A stretch of 51,678 nt of DNA from Duganella phyllosphaerae (lineage in GTDB: Bacteria; Pseudomonadota; Gammaproteobacteria; Burkholderiales; Burkholderiaceae_D). The notes under the pieces are model-generated. The model was given only the letters and a program-made list of their open reading frames with translations, ran no database searches and was not told the origin of the DNA. Made by a program: the position numbers and the translations under genes. The DNA is taken from NCBI RefSeq assembly GCF_001758785.1, contig NZ_LROM01000016.1:1-51678 (forward strand), read 5' to 3'. Shown piece after piece: positions 44,179 through 51,678 of the stretch; position 1 is the first letter of the stretch, and each line of letters starts with the position of its first letter.

Positions 44179-45336
44179 TCAGGCCGCGTGCGGACCGCCC
44201 CGGTGCAATGGCAAGGTGACGCTGAACGTGGTGCCGTTCTCCTCGCCGGAAACGACCTCGATGCGGCCGCCGTGGGCATGGGCGATCTGGCGCGCGATGT
44301 AGAGGCCGATGCCAAGGCTGGTGTGTTCGCCCGCATCCGGGCTGCCCTCGTGGCCCACCCGCACCAGCGGGTCGAAGATGCCGGCGATCTTGTCGGCCGG
44401 AATGGCCGGTCCGAAATTGTTGACGGTGATGATAATGTCGTTGCCGCTATCGGCCACCACGGCAATCGCCACGGGGGTATCGACCAGCCCGTACTGGATG
44501 GCGTTGCCGATCAGGTTGGACAGCATTTGCGCGATGCGGCCGTTGTCGATCATCGCCATCACGCTGGCCGGCGCCTGCAGGGCGATATTGCGCTCCGGGT
44601 GGAAGGTGCGCAGTTCTTCCACCACCTGGCGGCTGACGTTGGCCAGGTCGCCGTGGCGCGCATCGATCGGCATGCCGGCGCCGAAGTGGGTGCGGGTGTA
44701 GTCGATCAGGTCGTTGACCAGGCTGCCCATGCGGCGGGCGCTGTTGTACATGCGGGTGGCCGCCAGCGCGTACTTGGGCGGAATGTCGCTCGCTTGCATC
44801 ATGAAGCTCGATCCCATCACCACCGCGCCGAGCGGGTTGCGCAGGTCGTGCGCCAGGATGGCCAGGAACATGTTCTGCGACTTTTTCACCAGGTACTCGT
44901 AGCGCGCCACCGATTCGGCCAGCGCCTGGTCGATCGCCTCGTTAAAGCGCGTCATGTCGCCGCTGTCGGTAGCGCGTTCTTCCTTGGTGAAAGCGTCCCA
45001 CAGCGCCAGCACGCTCGAGCGCAGGGCGCGGTATTCGGACACCAGTTGCACGATGGTGTAGCCCGACAGCAGGCGTGCTTCGGCGTGGATTTCGGAGGCG
45101 GTGTCTTCATGGTCGCGGTCCCCCAGGCCCTGCGACTTGGCCACCCGTTCGCCTTCGGACTGCGGCTGATCGAGGTCGTCGGCCACGGCCAGCAGCATCT
45201 GCCGGGCGTGGTCGCGCAGCGCGACGTCGTCCATGGTCAGTGCCGGCGGTTCGACGGTGCGGGCAAAATCTTCCCAGGCCTGCAGGATCGCCTCGATATT
45301 GGTGCGGATAAAATCGGCAAGCCGAAGGTGTGCCAT
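44179..45336 (-). CDS. Soluble sensor histidine kinase with RsbR-like N-terminal domain
   Basis: A 385-residue kinase without a membrane segment. Residues 1-150 are helical (MAHLRLADFIRTNIEAILQAWEDFA, LRDHARQMLLAVADDLDQPQSEGER), like the RsbRD_N domain of stressosome and related sensors. The kinase core has His163 in FLAILAHDLRNPLGAVVMGSS, NLIGNAIQYG and GLGIGLYIARQIAHAHGG. No response regulator is adjacent. The start at 45336 excludes an N-terminal stretch that would read through the promoter region. It lies upstream of the phosphatase genes on the same strand, 87 bases away. Confidence 0.88.
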   Translation of the reverse strand: MAHLRLADFIRTNIEAILQAWEDFARTVEPPALTMDDVALRDHARQMLLAVADDLDQPQSEGERVAKSQGLGDRDHEDTASEIHAEARLLSGYTIVQLVSEYRALRSSVLALWDAFTKEERATDSGDMTRFNEAIDQALAESVARYEYLVKKSQNMFLAILAHDLRNPLGAVVMGSSFMMQASDIPPKYALAATRMYNSARRMGSLVNDLIDYTRTHFGAGMPIDARHGDLANVSRQVVEELRTFHPERNIALQAPASVMAMIDNGRIAQMLSNLIGNAIQYGLVDTPVAIAVVADSGNDIIITVNNFGPAIPADKIAGIFDPLVRVGHEGSPDAGEHTSLGIGLYIARQIAHAHGGRIEVVSGEENGTTFSVTLPLHRGGPHAA

Positions 45337-45415
45337 GGGTGCTCGCCTCGCGTTAAGGGGACTATCAAAGGGGTGGGCGATGATAGCACCTGCGGCTTGC
45401 CGCACTGTTGCTTAC

Positions 45416-46183
45416 TTACATCGACGTCAGCGTAAAACCGCCATCGACCATCAGGCTCTGGCCGGTAACGAAACGCGCCTCGTCGGTGGACAGCCACACG
45501 GCCACGTCGCCCACATCGGCCGGCAGGCCCGCGCGGCGCAGCGGCGTGGCGGCGGCAAAGCCGGCCAGCGCTGCGTCGTCGCCCAGGCGGTGAAACATCG
45601 GCGTGTCGATAATGCCGGGATACAGGTTGTTGATGCGGATGCCCTGCGGCCCCACTTCCTGCGCCACCGCGTGCATCATGGCGTCCATGCCGCCCTTGCT
45701 GGCCGCGTAGGCCGAGCTGCCCGCCACCGCGCGCACCGCCAGCCACGACGACGTGTTGACGATCACGCCGCCGGCCTTCATCGCCGCTACCTCGTGCTTG
45801 ATCGACAGCCAGGCGCCCTTCAAGTTGGTGCCGATGATGTGGTCGAAGTCGTCCTCGGTCAGCTCGGCGATCGGCGCGAAGCGCCCTTCCGCGCCGGCGT
45901 TGTTGAAAGCGATGTCGAGCCGGCCGTGGCGCGCCATCACGGTGGCGACCAGTTGCCGCACACTGGCGCCTTGCGACACGTCCGCCACGCAGGCCGAGGC
46001 GACGCCGCCGGCAGCCGTGATCAGGGCCACGGTGTCATCGAGTTCGGCCTGGCGGCGCCCGGCCACCACCACATGCGCGCCTTCGCGTCCGTAAGCCAAA
46101 GCGGCGGCGCGGCCGATGCCGGAGCCGCCGCCGGTGACCAGCGCCACGCGACCCGGCAGTCGCTGGTTGAAATTCTGTTCCAT
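45416..46183 (-). CDS. Short-chain dehydrogenase/reductase, glucose-dehydrogenase-like
   Basis: A 255-residue classical SDR: cofactor motif VTGGGSGIGRAAALAYGREGAHVVVAGRR, NNAGAEG, catalytic Ser in NTSSWLAVRAVAGSSAYAASKGGMDA with Tyr-x-x-x-Lys, and the terminal GQSLMVDGGFT. The start at 46183 is the first plausible one; longer frames run into the divergent lysR gene. The regulator gene starts 100 bases away in the opposite direction and is the likely controller. Confidence 0.92.
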   Translation of the reverse strand: MEQNFNQRLPGRVALVTGGGSGIGRAAALAYGREGAHVVVAGRRQAELDDTVALITAAGGVASACVADVSQGASVRQLVATVMARHGRLDIAFNNAGAEGRFAPIAELTEDDFDHIIGTNLKGAWLSIKHEVAAMKAGGVIVNTSSWLAVRAVAGSSAYAASKGGMDAMMHAVAQEVGPQGIRINNLYPGIIDTPMFHRLGDDAALAGFAAATPLRRAGLPADVGDVAVWLSTDEARFVTGQSLMVDGGFTLTSM

Positions 46184-46283
46184 AATATGCCTTCCAGTAA
46201 ACGAAGCACCTACTATAGACGCGCCGTTTGCCGGCGATAAGCCGTCCACCATCACCTGGCCTGCTGGCCCGTATTCATCAATC

Positions 46284-47192
46284 ATGCGCTCGAACGAACT
46301 TGCCGAACTGATCGCCTTTGCCGCCGTGGCCGAGCACAAAAGCTTTCGCCGCGCGGCCGAACAGCTGGGCCTGACCGCCTCCACGTTGAGCCACTCGCTG
46401 CGCGCGCTGGAAACGCGGATGGACGTGCGCCTGCTTAACCGCACCACGCGGTCGGTGGCGCTGACCGAAGCCGGCATGGCGCTGCTCGACCAGGTAGGGC
46501 CGGCGCTGCGCCAGATCGCCGGCGCGGTGGACCAGGTCAACGCCGCCAGCAGCGAACCGCGCGGTACGGTGCGCATCAACGCCTCGCACCTGGCGGCCGA
46601 CCTGGTGCTGGGCCGGCGCCTCGGCGACTTTGCCCGCGCCCATCCCGGCATCACGCTCGACATCGCCAGCGACGACCGCTTCGTGGACATGGTGGGCAAC
46701 GGTTACGACGCCGGCATCCGCTTGGGTGACAGCGTCGAGCAGGACATGGTGGCGATTCGCCTGACCGCGCCGCTGCGCATCGTGGTGGTGGGTTCGCCCG
46801 CCTACCTGGCCGAGCGGCCGGCGCCAGCAACGCCAGACGAACTCGATGCGCACCGCTGCATCGGCTACCGCATCAGGAACGGCAGCGGCACCGGCAAATT
46901 ATGCAAATGGGAGTTTGGCCGCGACGGCGTCACGGCCGCCTTCGAGCCCGGCGTCCAGTTGGTGGTGGACAGCCACGCGATGCTGGTCGGCGCTGCGCTG
47001 TCCGGCGCCGGCCTCGCCTACGTGGTGGAGGCGGCGGTGGCCGGTCATCTGGCCGCTGGCCGCCTGGTAACGGTGCTGGACGACTGGTGCGCACCGGTGG
47101 CAGGGTTTTTCCTGTACTACCCGAGCCAGCGCCAGCTGCCGTCGGCCTTGCGGGCGCTGGTCGAATTCCTGCGTGCAGGCCAGGGCGCCTGA
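46284..47192 (+). CDS. LysR-family transcriptional regulator
   Basis: A 302-residue regulator with N-terminal helix-turn-helix (LIAFAAVAEHKSFRRAAEQLGLTASTLSHSLRALETRMDVRLLNRTTRSVALTEAG) and an effector domain of the CrgA/DsdC-like type common in betaproteobacteria. It is divergent from the SDR gene, the usual arrangement for LysR regulators and their targets. Confidence 0.93.
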   Translation: MRSNELAELIAFAAVAEHKSFRRAAEQLGLTASTLSHSLRALETRMDVRLLNRTTRSVALTEAGMALLDQVGPALRQIAGAVDQVNAASSEPRGTVRINASHLAADLVLGRRLGDFARAHPGITLDIASDDRFVDMVGNGYDAGIRLGDSVEQDMVAIRLTAPLRIVVVGSPAYLAERPAPATPDELDAHRCIGYRIRNGSGTGKLCKWEFGRDGVTAAFEPGVQLVVDSHAMLVGAALSGAGLAYVVEAAVAGHLAAGRLVTVLDDWCAPVAGFFLYYPSQRQLPSALRALVEFLRAGQGA

Positions 47193-47198
47193 CGACGG

Positions 47199-47684
47199 TC
47201 AGCCTTCGGTATCGATGGTACAGGTGAGCGCCGTCACGCCCTCCTCGGTGCCGGCAGACAGTACGCCAAGCTTGGTGGCGCGGCTATAGTGCTGGCCGTC
47301 CTTGCCGGGTTTGAGCTTGGCTGCCTTGGCCAGCTGGGCGACGGTTATGCCTGGCAAAAAAGCGCGATAAACCTGCTCGCCGCTGTCATTGGCGACCGCA
47401 ATGCGCAGGGTATCGAAGCCGAACACTTTCAGTGGCACGGGCAGCGTCACCGGATCGGTGCCCTGCGACGCATTCCAGCCAGCGCTCGCCAGCGTGCCTT
47501 CGGCCTGCTTGAACTTGTCAATGCTGGCGCAGGTCAGCGCCGCCTCGATCGAGGGCCGCGCCTTGGCCCATGCGGCCGCATCGGCCGCGCCGGCTCTTGG
47601 CGCGCCCATGGCAAACGCTGCCAGCATGCTGGCGATCACCAGCCCGCGTGCGGCGGCGCGGCGTTGTGGATGACGGATGGTCAT
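47199..47684 (-). CDS. Secreted protein of unknown function
   Basis: A 161-residue protein with a signal peptide (ARGLVIASMLAAFAMGAPRAGA) and two cysteines in the mature part (LTCASIDKF and LTCTIDTEG at the very end) that could form a disulphide. The rest (PVTLPVPLKVFGFDTLRIAVANDSGEQVYRAFLPG) looks like a small beta-rich domain. I do not recognise the family. It ends six bases after the convergent lysR stop. Confidence 0.75.
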   Translation of the reverse strand: MTIRHPQRRAAARGLVIASMLAAFAMGAPRAGAADAAAWAKARPSIEAALTCASIDKFKQAEGTLASAGWNASQGTDPVTLPVPLKVFGFDTLRIAVANDSGEQVYRAFLPGITVAQLAKAAKLKPGKDGQHYSRATKLGVLSAGTEEGVTALTCTIDTEG

Positions 47685-47766
47685 GGATGCTCCCGTGTTT
47701 GAGTTATTTATATGATAACTCGGGTTGTATTGCCGGGCCCGCACGGTTAGCCGCGTGACTGCGGCC

Positions 47767-48657
47767 TCACGATGCCTGGGCGCGCCGCCACTGCGCCGGG
47801 CCATGGCCTTCAGTCCGCCGGAATTCGCGCGCCATGTGGCTTTGGTCGGCAAAGCCGCAGCGCTGGGCGATGTCGGCCAGCGTCAGTTCGGAGCGCAGCA
47901 TCAGGTGGCGCGCGCGCGCCAGGCGGCGTGTGATCAGCCAGCGGTGCGGGGTAACGCCGGTGCTGACCTTGAAGGCGCGGCCGAAGTAGCCCGGTGAAAG
48001 CTGGCACAGCGCCGCCAGTTCCATCAGGCCGATGCGGGTATCGAGGTGCGCTTCCATGTATTGCTTGGCGCGCGACTCCTGCCATGGCGCCAGGCCGCCG
48101 CGCTGCGGACCGCGCCGGGCCTGGCCGGCATAGTGCTGCGTGAGGTGGCTATGGACCGACAGCAACAGCGTGTCGAGAAACAGCGACGTGGCCGGTCCGG
48201 ACGGGTTCACTGCCACCCGGGCGATGCGGGCCAGGTGCGCCAGTACCAGGTCGTCCGCGCCCTCAAGCAGCGGCAGGTTGTCCAGGCGCCGGGTTTCCTG
48301 GACGTCGGACAGGGCGTCAAGCGCGGCATGGGGCAGGTAGAGTTGGACGCATTCGTAACCGCTTACCAGGTCGGCCACCGGCCGGCTGCGCAGGTCGAGC
48401 ATGGTCAGCGCGCCGGCCTGATACGGATCGACCAGCACTGCCTTGCCATCGAGCCACAGGCGGTGCTGGCGCAGCGGTTGCAGCTGCACGGCCAGCAGCA
48501 ATGCCGGTTCGGCCGGAATCGGCGCCGTCATGCCGGTGCCGCTGCGCGCCTGCAACCACGTCAGCGCCACATCGTTGGCCAGGGCCGCGCTTTCGACCGC
48601 AGGCAGATGCCGGCGGCCAAAATACTCGCCCATGGTGTCGCCGTACGCCTTGCCCAC
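47767..48657 (-). CDS. AraC-family transcriptional regulator
   Basis: A 296-residue regulator with a beta-rich N-terminal sensor half and a C-terminal double helix-turn-helix (LMELAALCQLSPGYFGRAFKVSTGVTPHRWLITRRLARARHLMLRSELTLADIAQRCGFADQSHMAREFRRTEGHGPAQWRR). The start is GTG at 48657, supported by a strong GGAGGGG ribosome site just upstream; an ATG eight codons later lacks one. The neighbouring small secreted protein gene, 82 bases downstream on the same strand, may be cotranscribed. Its target is unknown. Confidence 0.9.
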   Translation of the reverse strand: MGKAYGDTMGEYFGRRHLPAVESAALANDVALTWLQARSGTGMTAPIPAEPALLLAVQLQPLRQHRLWLDGKAVLVDPYQAGALTMLDLRSRPVADLVSGYECVQLYLPHAALDALSDVQETRRLDNLPLLEGADDLVLAHLARIARVAVNPSGPATSLFLDTLLLSVHSHLTQHYAGQARRGPQRGGLAPWQESRAKQYMEAHLDTRIGLMELAALCQLSPGYFGRAFKVSTGVTPHRWLITRRLARARHLMLRSELTLADIAQRCGFADQSHMAREFRRTEGHGPAQWRRAQAS

Positions 48658-48832
48658 TTGCCCCTCCGCAGCGCTGTTTTGTCGCCCGACAGTTTACCAG
48701 TGTCCCGACTGGCCTGCCTGTAAGCCCCCGATGGCGACGTTTTACCGCCGGCCACGTCGTTTTTGTACAAGCCGGCGGGGATCGGCCCGCACTATGCTGG
48801 GCTCGACGGAATAGTGGAAAGGGAGCGGCACG

Positions 48833-49693
48833 ATGCGCAGCAAACGACAGAACAGATTACTGGTGGCCGGCCTGTGCGCCTGCGCCGCCGGCCTGACGCT
48901 GCAGCGCGAGGGACTTGGTGTGGCTGCCATGCTGGCCGTCATGGTGGTCTGGCTGGCCTACCGGCTGGGGTGCGCCGAACGCGGCCCAGCCGCCACGCCA
49001 CCGCCGACCGGCGACGATATCCGCCTGGCCGAACGCGCGCGCATCGCCCGCGCGCTGCATGACGCTTTTCTGCAAAGCCTGCAAAGCCTGATCCTGCGCC
49101 TGGGCGTGGCGATCGCAAGGCTGCCGGCGGGCTCGAACGACCGCCTGGAGCTGGAACGGGCGCTGGACCTGTCCACCGCTGTGATGGAAGAAGGCCGCGA
49201 CGAATTGATGTACTTGCGGGCCGCCACGGTCTCGACCGACCTGGCCACGGCGCTGGCCCGTAGCGCCGAACGGTTTCGCCACGACAGCGCGGTGGCAGTA
49301 GCCATACACAGCCACGGCGCGGCGCTGGCCATGTCGGCGCTGACCCGGTCCGAGGTAGTGCGCATCGCCTGCGAAGCCATCGCCAACGCCCTGCGCCACG
49401 CCCAGGCGCGGCATGTCGATATTGCGCTGGAATGGGGCAGCCACGCCCTCACCCTCGCCATCACCGACGACGGCGTGGGCCTGCCTGACGCGCTGCTGTT
49501 GCAAACGCGGCTCGGCGGCTGGGGGCTGACCGGCATGCACGAGCGCGCGGTGCTGATCGGCGCCAACCTGTCGCTGGCGCGCCGCGCAGAAGGCGGCAGC
49601 CGGGTGACACTGGTGGTGCCGTGCACCCCGCAACCGGAAGACGCCGGCCTGGCATGGCACCAGCGCCTTTACGGACGCCGGCACCAGTGGTAA
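48833..49693 (+). CDS. Small NarL-type sensor histidine kinase
   Basis: A 286-residue membrane kinase with two short N-terminal membrane segments (residues 10-47) and no sensor domain of its own. The core has His76 in RIARALHDAFLQSLQSLILRLG and an ATPase domain (EAIANALRHAQARHVDIALEW, GWGLTGMHERA). It closely resembles the kinase core of the large sensor at 37192-40221. No response regulator gene is adjacent. GGGAG precedes the ATG. Confidence 0.88.
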   Translation: MRSKRQNRLLVAGLCACAAGLTLQREGLGVAAMLAVMVVWLAYRLGCAERGPAATPPPTGDDIRLAERARIARALHDAFLQSLQSLILRLGVAIARLPAGSNDRLELERALDLSTAVMEEGRDELMYLRAATVSTDLATALARSAERFRHDSAVAVAIHSHGAALAMSALTRSEVVRIACEAIANALRHAQARHVDIALEWGSHALTLAITDDGVGLPDALLLQTRLGGWGLTGMHERAVLIGANLSLARRAEGGSRVTLVVPCTPQPEDAGLAWHQRLYGRRHQW

Positions 49694-49696
49694 AAA

Positions 49697-50791
49697 TTAC
49701 GGCACGATGGCCGTAAACAGGTACACCGCGAAAATCACCAGGTGCACCGTGCCCTGCATCACCGTGGTGCGGCCGGTACCGAGCGACAGCGTGGCCACGA
49801 TCAGCGACAGCAACAGCAGCACGCTCGACTTCACATCGATACCGAGCGACAGGGTCCAGCCGGTCATCAACGACACCACCGCCACGGCCGGAATGGTCAG
49901 GCCGATACTGGCCAGGGCCGAACCGAGCGCCAGGTTCAAACTGGTTTGCAGGCGGTTGGCGCGGGCGGCGTGGAACGCGGCGATACCTTCCGGCAGCAGC
50001 ACCACGGCAGCGATGATGATGCCGACCACGGCCTTCGGTGCGCCCAGCTTGAGCACGGTCGCTTCCAGCGTGGGCGACAGCATCTTGGCCATCAACACCA
50101 CGCTGCCCAGGCAGGCCAGCAGCAGCGCGGCCGACAGCCAGGTCATTTTCAATGGCGGCGGCGGCGCGTGGGTGTCTTCGTCGTTGGTGGCCACTTCCGG
50201 CAGGAAGTAATCGCGGTGGCGCACGGTTTGCACCAGCACGAACGTGCCGTACAACACCAGCGATACCAGCGCGATGAAGCCAAGCTGGCTGGCGCTGTAC
50301 GACGGGCCGGGCACGGTGGTGGTGTAGTTGGGCAGGACCATGGTGAGGATGGAAATGGCCGCCAGCGTGGTCAGCGCGGCCGACACGCCCGACAGCGTAA
50401 AGGTCTGCTCGCCGTGGCGCTTGGCGCCGGCCAGCAGGCACAGGCCCAGCATGCCGTTCAGGATGATCATCACGGCCGCGAACACGGTATCGCGCGCCAG
50501 CCCTGCCGTGGACTCGCCGCCGGCGATCATCAGCGAGACGATCAGCGCCACCTCGATGGCCGTGACGGCCAGCGCCAGCACCAGCGTGCCGTACGGTTCG
50601 CCCACCCGGTGCGCCACCACCTCGGCGTGGAACACGGCTGCCAGCACGCCGGCAAACAGGCCAGCCACCAGCAGCAAGGTATACACCTGGCCGACCATGG
50701 CCTGGGCGCCCATCGCCTGGCCGGCGATCAGCAACCAGGCCACCACCGGCGCGGCGACGGACCAGAGGGGCAAAGACTTCGCTATTTTCAC
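49697..50791 (-). CDS. chaA: Calcium/sodium:proton antiporter
   Basis: A 364-residue inner-membrane exchanger of the CaCA superfamily with eleven or so membrane segments. The two alpha repeats are visible: GEPYGTLVLALAVTAIEVALIVSLM and LLPEGIAAFHAARANRLQTSLNLALGSALASIGLTIP, each with the acidic residue that binds the cation. It should export Ca2+ (and Na+ or K+) in exchange for protons. The start is GTG at 50791 with GGGAG eight bases before it. It ends four bases after the convergent kinase gene. Confidence 0.92.
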   Translation of the reverse strand: MKIAKSLPLWSVAAPVVAWLLIAGQAMGAQAMVGQVYTLLLVAGLFAGVLAAVFHAEVVAHRVGEPYGTLVLALAVTAIEVALIVSLMIAGGESTAGLARDTVFAAVMIILNGMLGLCLLAGAKRHGEQTFTLSGVSAALTTLAAISILTMVLPNYTTTVPGPSYSASQLGFIALVSLVLYGTFVLVQTVRHRDYFLPEVATNDEDTHAPPPPLKMTWLSAALLLACLGSVVLMAKMLSPTLEATVLKLGAPKAVVGIIIAAVVLLPEGIAAFHAARANRLQTSLNLALGSALASIGLTIPAVAVVSLMTGWTLSLGIDVKSSVLLLLSLIVATLSLGTGRTTVMQGTVHLVIFAVYLFTAIVP

Positions 50792-50882
50792 TGTGACGCT
50801 CCCGTGCTTGATTCTGGAAAGCGCATTGTAACTTGCGCATCCCTCGACCCTGTCACGGCAGCGTATGCGTGAGTCCGGACGG

Positions 50883-51653
50883 TCAGGCCGCAGCCGGCAT
50901 GCCCCGCGCGTCCGCCTGCTTGCGCCGGCGCATCCAGCCGATCAGCCCCAGGCCACCGAGCATCATGGCGTAGGTGGACGGCTCCGGCACGGCGGTGACC
51001 GAGATATTGTCCACCGCGACGTCGAAGTTGGTGAAGCCGTACATATAGCCGGGCACGAAGGTGCCGAAGACCACTTCGTCCACGCTGGCCAGGACGTCGG
51101 CAAAGCTGCGGCCGGTGGGCAGCTTGGGACCTGCGCCGTCGTCGGTGGAGCCGTAACCGCCCCAGCCCGCCGGCAGGCCGGTGGCGGTGGGGTCGCCGAT
51201 GGTGACCGACAGGTGCTGCCAGTCCTGGGTGGCGTCGATGGTGCCGAGCTTGTACCACACGCTCGAGTACGGCATCCCGGCTGGCGTGTTGCCGTAGTCG
51301 CGCAGCTCCACCACCACGTCGCGCGCGACGTCCTGGTTGAAGAACTTGATCTCATTGGCCTTGATGTCGAGGCCCAGCGTCACAGGTCCCTTGGCGGTGT
51401 AGTCGCCGAGGAAGGCGGCGTTGGTGGTGGTGCCGAACGAAATGCCGAAGTTTTCGATCACCGTGCGCAGCGCCGGCGCGCCGTGGCCCATGCTGGTGTC
51501 GATGCCGGAGCCGCCGATGCCGTCTGCCGGTTCCATGCCATACCAGCCCTGGTTACCGTTGGAAAAATCCACCGTGGTGGAGCCGCCGGCAGCAAACGCG
51601 GCGCCACCAGCTACGGACAACACCACCGCCATCAATGCTTTGTTCAAAGTCAT
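50883..51653 (-). CDS. PEP-CTERM sorting-domain protein
   Basis: A 256-residue exported protein. A signal peptide (LMAVVLSVAGGAAFA) is followed by a beta-sandwich-like mature domain starting TTVDFSNGNQGWYGM, and the C-terminus carries the tripartite PEP-CTERM signal: VPEPSTYAMML, a hydrophobic stretch (GGLGLIGWM) and the basic RRRKQ. An exosortase (EpsH/XrtA) elsewhere in the genome should cleave and sort it. The mature domain resembles LamG/discoidin-like carbohydrate-binding folds only loosely. AAGGAAG precedes the ATG. Confidence 0.92.
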   Translation of the reverse strand: MTLNKALMAVVLSVAGGAAFAAGGSTTVDFSNGNQGWYGMEPADGIGGSGIDTSMGHGAPALRTVIENFGISFGTTTNAAFLGDYTAKGPVTLGLDIKANEIKFFNQDVARDVVVELRDYGNTPAGMPYSSVWYKLGTIDATQDWQHLSVTIGDPTATGLPAGWGGYGSTDDGAGPKLPTGRSFADVLASVDEVVFGTFVPGYMYGFTNFDVAVDNISVTAVPEPSTYAMMLGGLGLIGWMRRRKQADARGMPAAA

Positions 51654-51678
51654 GAGTCTTCCTTTGTCAGTTGGAGGG

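Noticed and set aside
42457..45435. A 992-codon open frame on the plus strand opposite the alkaline phosphatases and sensor kinase
   Set aside because: It is antisense to three genes with clear catalytic motifs; its product is rich in His, Val, Gly and Arg without any domain. Long antisense frames are expected where GC is high at third positions.

Overview
The window is high-GC bacterial chromosome, most likely from a betaproteobacterium of the order Burkholderiales and probably the family Oxalobacteraceae (Massilia/Duganella group). Reasons: strong G/C bias at third codon positions, the rplU-rpmA-obgE-proB run with ispB divergent from it, an intracellular PHB depolymerase, a seven-iron ferredoxin FdxA next to a thioredoxin-reductase-like ferredoxin-NADP reductase, and a PEP-CTERM protein. 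The genus is inference. I see no integrase, transposase, CRISPR array or phage gene, and no stretch over 300 bases without a gene.

Layout. Bases 1-195 hold a large imperfect palindrome flanked by an 11-base direct repeat. Then come fdxA, fpr, phaZ, a MarR regulator, rsxB and nth (196-5102). From 5140 to 11991 lies a compact five-gene accessory operon. It encodes a 961-residue zinc-ribbon/methyltransferase-like/adenylation protein, an adenylation-carrier fusion, a DltD-like SGNH protein, a DltB-like MBOAT acyltransferase, and an otherwise easily missed 46-residue membrane microprotein ending in FRYGQL. This has the parts list of the Gram-positive Dlt (D-alanylation) pathway, including a candidate DltX-type acyl-shuttle peptide, and is the most interesting item here. 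Core genes follow: proB, obgE, rpmA, rplU (minus strand) and ispB (plus strand).

From 16.5 to 26 kb: arsC, a TonB-dependent receptor, tRNA-Pro(CGG), an orphan antitoxin-like HTH gene, an acyl-CoA synthetase, and a TetR-controlled reductase operon (SDR, old yellow enzyme, MDR) with two near-identical operator sequences. An MFS exporter, a LysR regulator and a cryptochrome-DASH/photolyase gene follow.

From 29 to 37 kb: an HprSR-like two-component system divergent from a secreted HbpS/GlcG-like protein and a secreted 5-hydroxyisourate hydrolase, with a candidate HprR/CusR-type box between them. Then an AraC regulator is divergent from a periplasmic aldehyde oxidoreductase operon (paoABC).

From 37 to 51.7 kb: a large Y_Y_Y-type sensor kinase whose 3' end overlaps paoC on the other strand, a His-rich secreted protein and two tandem alkaline phosphatases (one secreted, one lipoprotein). 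These are followed by a sensor kinase, a divergent SDR/LysR pair, a small secreted protein, an AraC regulator, a small NarL-type kinase, a Ca2+/H+ antiporter (chaA) and a PEP-CTERM surface protein.

All names come from reading motifs and gene order; no database search was run.
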